Below are positions 6,478-8,876 of a DNA stretch of 8,876 bases, piece after piece. The position numbers and the translations under genes are program-made. This stretch comes from JBGTCY01 sp041748615 (GTDB lineage Bacteria; Bacteroidota; Bacteroidia; Chitinophagales; CAIOSU01): the NCBI GenBank assembly GCA_041748615.1, contig JBGTCY010000306.1, positions 1 to 8,876 on the forward strand, in the 5' to 3' direction. Every line of letters begins with the position of its first letter. The first letter of the stretch is position 1. The notes under the pieces were generated by a model, which saw nothing but the letters and a program-made list of their open reading frames with translations, was not told the origin of the DNA and searched no databases.

Positions 6478-8172
6478 TTATTGTTTTACAAATTTCCCAT
6501 TCGCAACCCCTTCTTCCGAAATCACGGAAATAAAATACACCCCCTCACTCCACTGCGATACATTCAAATCATACTGCTGAACCGATTGCAGATTTTTTCT
6601 TTCGATCAACTGCCCGCTGATGTTGTGAATTTCGAGGGTGACTTCCGGATATATTTTTCCAAAATCTAAGCGGAGGTGGTTACTGGCGGGGTTGGGGTGG
6701 AAATGGAAGGTGTTTTCATTTCGTTCAGAGACACCAACGAGATAGGGGTAATTGTATCCTGAAAGGAAGCAATCACTCGATCCGGCATTGTTGAGCATGA
6801 ACGAACCAGCACCGGGGTCTAAGTCAATTCCCGGTTCATTGTATATTCCGGTAATCCATACTTTACCGTCATCCGATACGGCAAGCGCGTTGGCATAGCC
6901 GATGCCATCCAAAGTAAAAGCGTCCACGAATTCGCCATTGCTTGTGTAGTGAGCGAGAAATGTTGCATTCAGCGTGCCGATGTCTCCGCTGAGGAGATGG
7001 GTTCCGATCCCGGGGTCGAAATCCACATCTTCGCCTCCAGTTAGACCGCAGACAAATACATTTCCCTGCGCGTCAACTTTAATTCCCCGCCCGATGTCGT
7101 TAGCTTGTTTTCCAATGCGAAAACCCCATTGATATTCCCCATCCGTATTGTATTTTGCCACAAGGATATCCTGCACATGATTACTGATAACACCGGACAA
7201 TAAAACCGTATCTGCGCCAGGGTCAACATCAATTGTGGAGGCATTGGTATATCCCGTTATATAAAAATCACCGGCAGGCGTTGCATCCATGGCAAATGAC
7301 ACATCTCCGGTGGTACCGCCTATATTGAACGCCCATTGAAACTCTCCTGCGGCATTATATTTTATGTTAAAAAAATCCGCACTACCATTACTGTGCAACA
7401 AAAAGGTATCCGGTGCGGGCGCCACATTGACGTTTGTTCCTGAAAAACTTCCCGTGGCATAAATATTTCCCGCATCGTCATAAGCTACACCGACTGCCCT
7501 GTCAAATCCGAAACCGGTATTGCCGAAGCCATACGCCCAGAGCGTATTGCCGTTATTATTGAGCAATGCAACATAAGCGCTCGAATAAGCATTGGAGGCA
7601 ACCAACGTCCCGGTACCCATATCCATAGTGTCATTGAAAGCACCGCATAAGGCAACGTTGCCGGATTTATCCACCCTGATTGACCTGCCCTCGTCATTGC
7701 CGGTTCCCCCGTGACGTTTCGACCAGATATGCTGCCCATCGGTATCATACTTTACCGCAAAAATGTCGTCATCACCGGCACTTGTTAAAACGCTGCCCCC
7801 GAAATCAACTGACCCGCGAAAACTGCCCGTGACATAAACATTGCCTGTAGTATCAACGTCAATGGCTTGGATATAATCATTATCAGCGCCTCCAATTGCT
7901 TTAGCCCATATCAAATCGCCTGATGATGAATATTTCGCAAGAAAGCCGTCCGTGTTTCCGTTGCTGCTGATAATGAAACTTCCCGTACCAGGGTCCATTT
8001 CAAGAGATTGACTGAAACTACCTCCGGCATATACATTGCCTGCATCATCAACCGCCACGGCAAATCCCGAAACACTTGATGGATTGCCCAATCCTAAACC
8101 ATCATGAAAAGTGAATTGCGCCTGCATGAGCAGGGGTAAAATCAAGAGCGTTAATCCATAAATTGTTTTCAT
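6478..8172 (-). CDS. Secreted seven-bladed SBBP-type beta-propeller protein with T9SS C-terminal sorting domain
   Basis: 564 residues with signal peptide MKTIYGLTLLILPLLMQAQ, cleaved near 17-19. Seven repeats of 46-62 residues follow, at about 38-94, 103-155, 164-217, 227-285, 293-354, 362-422 and 428-473. Each has the pattern 'V(D)xxGNVYxTGSF ... F(L/V)AKYxxxGexxWA', the SBBP (seven-bladed beta-propeller) repeat. Blades 1, 5, 6 and 7 carry a DPG(A/T/I) turn, blade 4 a variant (APAPD), and blades 2 and 3 are shorter and lack it. Residues about 487-564 form a type A T9SS sorting domain: FHPNPASNHLRLDF (491-504), VTLEIHNISGQLI (511-523), WSEGVYFISV (541-550) and terminal GKFVKQ. The protein should cross the outer membrane by T9SS and be released or surface-anchored. 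The ligand is unknown. It is probably the first gene of an operon with the lipoprotein. Confidence 0.9.
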   Translation of the reverse strand: MKTIYGLTLLILPLLMQAQFTFHDGLGLGNPSSVSGFAVAVDDAGNVYAGGSFSQSLEMDPGTGSFIISSNGNTDGFLAKYSSSGDLIWAKAIGGADNDYIQAIDVDTTGNVYVTGSFRGSVDFGGSVLTSAGDDDIFAVKYDTDGQHIWSKRHGGTGNDEGRSIRVDKSGNVALCGAFNDTMDMGTGTLVASNAYSSAYVALLNNNGNTLWAYGFGNTGFGFDRAVGVAYDDAGNIYATGSFSGTNVNVAPAPDTFLLHSNGSADFFNIKYNAAGEFQWAFNIGGTTGDVSFAMDATPAGDFYITGYTNASTIDVDPGADTVLLSGVISNHVQDILVAKYNTDGEYQWGFRIGKQANDIGRGIKVDAQGNVFVCGLTGGEDVDFDPGIGTHLLSGDIGTLNATFLAHYTSNGEFVDAFTLDGIGYANALAVSDDGKVWITGIYNEPGIDLDPGAGSFMLNNAGSSDCFLSGYNYPYLVGVSERNENTFHFHPNPASNHLRLDFGKIYPEVTLEIHNISGQLIERKNLQSVQQYDLNVSQWSEGVYFISVISEEGVANGKFVKQ

Positions 8173-8218
8173 GACTGGGTTATTTAAAAAATAGATAATC
8201 CAAAAAGTTGGTATTCAA

Positions 8219-8253
8219 CAAATGTAAGTTTTCATGCGGTAAAAGGCAGGCAA
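8219..8253 (-). promoter_or_regulatory. Probable promoter of the propeller/lipoprotein operon
   Basis: TACATTTG on the minus strand (8226-8219) is a full match to TAnnTTTG, with a TTG (8253-8251) 24 nt upstream. The spacer is longer than the 20 nt of the two other promoters here, so the -33 assignment is weak. Transcription would begin near 8213, leaving a leader of about 40 nt before ATG 8172. Confidence 0.45.
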
Positions 8254-8258
8254 TATGT

Positions 8259-8305
8259 AAAAAAACTTGTCAACTGTGATTCAAGCAGAAATTGCTGTAA
8301 CAGTT
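8259..8305 (-). terminator. Hairpin followed by T7 on the minus strand (possible terminator)
   Basis: AACTGT (8272-8277) pairs with ACAGTT (8300-8305), with an inner AGCA/TGCT stem inside an internal loop. Read on the minus strand, the hairpin is followed 6 nt later by seven T (8265-8259). No gene is known to feed into it from the right, so it may only insulate the operon promoter, or may be chance. Confidence 0.25.
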
Positions 8306-8347
8306 TGTAGAGTTTTATGCCTTCCATTACCCGGTTATGCTGCCTGA

Positions 8348-8521
8348 TTTGATTTACTTCTTTTTGCTCTTTTCTTCAATGCTTGTTGCCTGCTGCTGCT
8401 AAACATTATTGTAAACCGGGAGTAGTCGAATGACTACCGCGCAGGCATCGCCTGGTTCGGCAAGTGGATGGGGTATGTTAGACCGGCTTTTCCGGTGACG
8501 TTGGAGCAGAAGGGTCAATAA
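8348..8521 (+). pseudogene. Possible eroded tail of a small membrane-protein gene
   Basis: One plus-strand frame runs from a TGA at 8345-8347 to a TAA at 8519-8521, broken once by TAG at 8423-8425. Before the TAG it encodes a hydrophobic membrane-like stretch (FDLLLFALFFNACCLLLLN and onward). After it come 31 protein-like residues including RAGIAWFGKWMGYVRPAFP. No start codon fits and I do not recognise the family. The span 8411-8515 is richer in G+C than the flanks, consistent with former coding DNA or an inserted element. The alternative is a purely structural element, since three hairpins overlap it. Confidence 0.2.
8422..8496. other. Cluster of three short perfect hairpins
   Basis: GTAGTC-GAAT-GACTAC (8422-8437), CAGGC-ATC-GCCTG (8442-8454) and ACCGG-CTTTT-CCGGT (8482-8496). 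All three fall within 75 nt of the 379-nt gap (8173-8551) between the divergent propeller gene and the outer-membrane gene. The remainder of this gap holds the promoter and the possible terminator listed separately, plus AT-rich sequence in which I see nothing further. Confidence 0.5.
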
Positions 8522-8551
8522 TTCCCATTATTTTTTATTAGTTTAGCTAAA

Positions 8552-8876
8552 ATGAAATTAATCGCAATATTCTTTGCTTTTTTTTGCATTCATATAAATA
8601 TGCCTACAGAATTATGTGCTCAAAATTCTGATACAAATTCGCATAGCAAATGGAAAGTAGGCGGTTCATTCTTTTTAGGACGCTCGCATAAGGCGCCTGT
8701 CTTAGACTATAGCAGCTATTCTCCGGGTAGTATATACGCTCCTACGGGACAATATATGAGGGATAAACCCAAGCTTGCTTTTGGAGGAGGCTTTAAGGCA
8801 GTTTATTCGATTACTCAACGGTCAGAAATTGAAATCAGCACACTATTGATAGACAGGGGATATGCTCAATCCGGTA
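8552..8876 (+). CDS. Probable outer-membrane beta-barrel protein (partial, C-terminus off window)
   Basis: 108 residues are visible from ATG 8552 to the window end with no stop. The N-terminus MKLIAIFFAFFCIHINMPTE is a signal peptide with likely cleavage at about LCAQ-NS (residues 21-24), the common AQ ending in this phylum. Short alternating strands follow: KWKVGGSFFLGR (33-44), LAFGGGFKAVYSI (74-86) and SEIEISTLLIDRGYAQSG (90-107). The order 'glycine-rich strand, turn, strand ending in L..RGY' resembles the porin-family/PorT-like barrels of Bacteroidota, where the equivalent strand often ends L.Y..KG. The specific family cannot be settled from this fragment. It is divergent from the propeller operon across a 379-nt gap. 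No Shine-Dalgarno and no good promoter match were found. Confidence 0.65.
   Translation, partial: MKLIAIFFAFFCIHINMPTELCAQNSDTNSHSKWKVGGSFFLGRSHKAPVLDYSSYSPGSIYAPTGQYMRDKPKLAFGGGFKAVYSITQRSEIEISTLLIDRGYAQSG

Noticed and set aside
8335..8406. Minus-strand 23-residue basic peptide frame (MFSSSRQQALKKRAKRSK...)
   Set aside because: It is the complement of a Leu/Phe-rich pyrimidine stretch, has no promoter or start context, and is very short; treated as chance.
8477..8483. GTTAGAC resembling an integron attC core (GTTRRRY)
   Set aside because: No matching RYYYAAC partner site at a suitable distance and no integrase in the window.

Overview
The window looks like chromosomal DNA from a member of the Bacteroidota, probably an environmental or uncultured lineage. 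Four things support this: a type IX secretion (T9SS) C-terminal sorting domain, a FISUMP domain on a surface lipoprotein, promoters of the Bacteroidota type (TTG, about 20 nt, TAnnTTTG), and genes that lack Shine-Dalgarno sequences. The species cannot be named from sequence alone.

Left part (1-1620, minus strand): a housekeeping block reads leftward as tRNA-Gln(UUG), then prs (PRPP synthase), then the gene for ribosomal protein L25/Ctc, which runs off the left edge. tRNA-Gln and prs each have their own recognisable promoter with the same 20-nt spacer.

Middle (1621-4630, plus strand): a divergent intergenic region contains an 8-unit tandem heptamer array, G-rich on the minus strand. It is bounded by a perfect 12-bp inverted repeat that coincides with the two outward-facing promoter -7/start regions. 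It is followed by a DUF2279-type envelope protein gene, a VOC-fold gene with an unexpected N-terminal signal or lipoprotein-like extension, and, after a 206-nt gap holding a second and unrelated heptamer array, murB of peptidoglycan precursor synthesis.

Right part (4635-8172, minus strand): a probable two-gene operon for exported proteins. The first gene encodes a secreted seven-bladed SBBP-type beta-propeller with a T9SS sorting domain. The second encodes a lipoprotein whose middle section has the layout of a clan CD (caspase/gingipain-like) cysteine peptidase with a His/Cys dyad, joined to a C-terminal FISUMP domain. That fusion is the most unusual protein in the window.

Right edge (8173-8876): a 379-nt stretch without an intact gene carries several hairpins and what may be the eroded tail of a small membrane protein gene. 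It is followed by the start of a plus-strand gene for a probable outer-membrane beta-barrel protein, cut by the window end. I see no CRISPR array, insertion sequence, phage gene or complete new defence system.
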